From Piscinibacter lacus (GTDB lineage Bacteria; Pseudomonadota; Gammaproteobacteria; Burkholderiales; Burkholderiaceae_C), in contig NZ_JAERRA010000001.1 in NCBI RefSeq assembly GCF_016735685.1, positions 1,612,001 through 1,676,000 of the forward strand: 64,000 bases of DNA. The letters run 5' to 3'. Position numbers and translations under genes: made by a program. The notes beneath the pieces were generated by a model. It did no database searches and was not told the DNA's origin. It saw only the letters and a program-made list of their open reading frames with translations. This document shows, piece by piece, positions 62,389 through 64,000 of the stretch (position 1 is the stretch's first letter; each line of letters starts with the position of its first letter).

Positions 62389-64000
62389 GCCTCAAACCCA
62401 AAGTGGCTTTGTCGCAGGACTTCCTGCTGCAACTCTCGAAGCTCCCATCCAGCGTTCACTCCAAGGTGATGAAGTGGGCCATCCAGTTCCAGTCGGACCC
62501 GACCAGCCCCGGCATCAACTACGAGTACATCAACGGTGCCCGTGACCCGAACCTGAAGTCGGTGCGCCTCGACCGCGACTGGCGCGGCATCGTGTTCAAG
62601 CCCAACAGCGGGGACGTCTACGTGCTGCTGTACGTGGACCATCACGACGATGCCTACCGTTGGGCCGAGAACCGCAAGCTGGCCATCAACCCGGTGACGG
62701 GAGCGATGCAGATGGTCATCATCGAAAGCGTCGCTGCAGTCGAGGCAGCTCCCGCACAACCAACACCGGCGGCAAAGGCGGTCCAAGCGCAGACGGCTGA
62801 GGCGCAATTGCCGCTGTTTGGCGGACTTGAGGACCGCGAATTGCTGAGCCTGGGCGTGCCAGAGGAGATGTTGGCCGAGGTGCGGCACCTTACGTCAGAA
62901 CCTGAATTGGACGCGCTGCAGGGCCGCCTGCCGGTGGAAGGCTACGAAGGGCTGTTCCTTGTCGCAGCGGGCGACACCGTCAGTCAGGTGCTGAATGCGC
63001 GCGAGACCCGGGTGGACCGTAAGGTCGACACGTCCGACTTCGCGGCGGCCCTGGCGACCCCGGAATCACAGTCACGCTTTGTCATCGTCGACGACGACGA
63101 GGCCATGCTGGCCATCATGAACGCGCCGCTGGCCCAGTGGCGCGTGTTTCTGCACCCGACCCAGCACAAGCTGGCCTCCGGCGACCGCAGTGGCCCGGTG
63201 CGGGTGCTGGGCGGTGCCGGCACAGGCAAGACGGTCCTTGCCATGCACCGTGCGCGATGGCTGGCCGACAACCGCACGCTGGATGGCAAGAAGGTGCTGT
63301 TCACGACCTTCACCAAGAACCTGGCGAGCGACATCGAGCAGAACCTGCGCACGCTGTGCGGCAGCGCCACCCTCGCCAAGCTGGAGGTGCGCAACCTGGA
63401 CGCCTGGGTGCACGGCTTCATGCGCAGCCGCAAGCTGGAGCACCGCATCGTCTACGACCGCAAGCAGGACGCCGCCCTGCAGGCCTGGCAGGCCGCCATG
63501 GCGGTGCGCGACACCACGCTGGACCTGCCGGACAACTTCTATGAGTTGGAGCTTGAGCAGGTCGTGTTGGCCCAGGGCATCACGACACGCGACCAGTATC
63601 GAACGGCGCGCCGCACTGGCCGTGAGAGCGTGCTGAGCCGCACCAAGCGCGATGCCGTGTGGCCGGTATTCGAGGAGTACCGCGGCCAGCTTAGCTCACG
63701 AAAGCTCAAGGAGGTCGACGACGCCTATCGAGAGATTGCTGAACTGCTGCTTGCCGAGGACAGCCATGCCTCGGCGTACAGCGCCATCGTCATCGACGAG
63801 ACGCAAGACCTGGGACCGCAGGCATTGAAGCTGCTTCGCGCCATGATTCCCGCAGGCGCCAACGACCTGTTCTTCGTCGGCGATGGTCACCAACGCATCT
63901 ACAGCCGGCACCGCGCCGCGATGAGCAAGTGCGGCATCGACATCCGGGGACGAGCCCGCAAGCTTTACCTGAACTACCGGACAACCGACGAAATTCGCCG
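62385..64000 (+). CDS. UvrD-type helicase with RelE-like N-terminus (3' partial)
   Basis: The frame starts with GTG in a GTGA overlap with the DruE-like gene and runs off the window after 538 codons. Residues 1-115 resemble the RelE/ParE fold (VKSVRLDRDWRGIVFKP-like strands, then YVLLYVDHHDDAYRWAENRK). A linker follows to about residue 200. The superfamily 1 core then shows GGAGTGKT (276-283), DETQD (471-475) and LNYRTTDEI at the window edge. Known UvrD proteins with such N-termini occur in defence islands. Whether the RelE-like part is an active RNase cannot be judged. It is translationally coupled to the giant helicase. Confidence 0.78.
   Translation, partial: MSLKPKVALSQDFLLQLSKLPSSVHSKVMKWAIQFQSDPTSPGINYEYINGARDPNLKSVRLDRDWRGIVFKPNSGDVYVLLYVDHHDDAYRWAENRKLAINPVTGAMQMVIIESVAAVEAAPAQPTPAAKAVQAQTAEAQLPLFGGLEDRELLSLGVPEEMLAEVRHLTSEPELDALQGRLPVEGYEGLFLVAAGDTVSQVLNARETRVDRKVDTSDFAAALATPESQSRFVIVDDDEAMLAIMNAPLAQWRVFLHPTQHKLASGDRSGPVRVLGGAGTGKTVLAMHRARWLADNRTLDGKKVLFTTFTKNLASDIEQNLRTLCGSATLAKLEVRNLDAWVHGFMRSRKLEHRIVYDRKQDAALQAWQAAMAVRDTTLDLPDNFYELELEQVVLAQGITTRDQYRTARRTGRESVLSRTKRDAVWPVFEEYRGQLSSRKLKEVDDAYREIAELLLAEDSHASAYSAIVIDETQDLGPQALKLLRAMIPAGANDLFFVGDGHQRIYSRHRAAMSKCGIDIRGRARKLYLNYRTTDEIR

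Larger units (their letters stand above)
27141..64000. mobile_element. Genomic island integrated at tRNA-Asn (right end outside window)
   Basis: The segment begins at the tRNA-Asn 3' duplicate and contains genes typical of integrative elements: a LOTUS/TPR pair, SSB, BPSL0761, an IncQ-like repA-repC module and then a very large defence cargo. No housekeeping gene is found from 27.2 kb to the window end. Integrase, conjugation and mobilisation genes are not seen here, so the class (integrative and conjugative, mobilisable, or remnant) cannot be decided. The intact tRNA-Asn and integrase are expected at the far end. Confidence 0.8.

Noticed and set aside
39608..64000. BREX system
   Set aside because: The methylase could be mistaken for PglX, but there is no PglZ phosphatase, BrxC-type ATPase, BrxA or BrxB in the window.
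39608..64000. Dpd (7-deazaguanine DNA modification) system
   Set aside because: Several helicases are present, but no TGT-like DpdA or other deazaguanine genes are seen.

Overview
The window reads as a chromosomal segment of a GC-rich betaproteobacterium of the order Burkholderiales. The guess of the Rubrivivax/Leptothrix/Roseateles neighbourhood rests on the nuo operon followed by DUF2818, NUDIX and DUF1178 genes, and on overall codon style. It is an inference, not a measured assignment. The left 27 kb is ordinary chromosome. The right 37 kb is a genomic island entered through a truncated tRNA-Asn gene.

Region 1 (1-15.7 kb, + strand): a respiratory complex I operon, nuoB (5' end cut by the window edge) to nuoN, followed without a clear break by a DUF2818 membrane protein, an ADP-ribose-pyrophosphatase-type NUDIX hydrolase and a DUF1178 protein. 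Region 2 (15.7-20.7 kb): a minus-strand pair (DUF2069 membrane protein, then a GlcD-type FAD oxidase) whose first start codon lies only 18 bases from the divergent YihY-type membrane protein, then a CBS-pair protein with its own promoter and chorismate synthase (aroC). Region 3 (20.8-27.0 kb): six overlapping genes in the order of the mxaRSACKL cluster (MoxR ATPase, DUF58, MxaA, vWA, MxaK, vWA), interrupted only by a 167-base foldback repeat. Two small secreted cysteine-rich proteins follow, the second a 42-codon gene with three evenly spaced Cys-Cys pairs, and then a strong terminator.

Region 4 (27.1-39.6 kb): the 3' half of tRNA-Asn, still next to its old terminator, marks the left end of an integrated island. 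Behind it are an OST-HTH/LOTUS protein with a TPR-like partner, a small SSB, a BPSL0761-family protein, a winged-helix/nuclease-like protein, regulators, and an IncQ (RSF1010)-like HTH-repA-repC replication module. Three copies of a 16-base palindrome and a recurrent CTACAC upstream box tie this region together. No integrase lies in the window. It would be expected near the right end with the intact tRNA-Asn.

Region 5 (39.6 kb to the window end, + strand): about 24 kb of co-directional cargo that looks like one large anti-phage defence locus. It has a DISARM DrmD-like SNF2 helicase, a 1,721-residue DrmMI-like adenine methylase, a DUF3883 protein, a KAP P-loop NTPase, a second SNF2 helicase, an Hsp70/actin-fold ATPase, a 2,140-residue DruE-like helicase with DUF1998 and a Vsr-like C-terminal domain, and a UvrD-type helicase with a RelE-like N-terminus that runs off the window. 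The drmD-drmMI pair is DISARM class 1, but a compact drmABC core is not present here. The set combines DISARM, Druantia-like and chaperone-like parts and is the main candidate for an under-described system.
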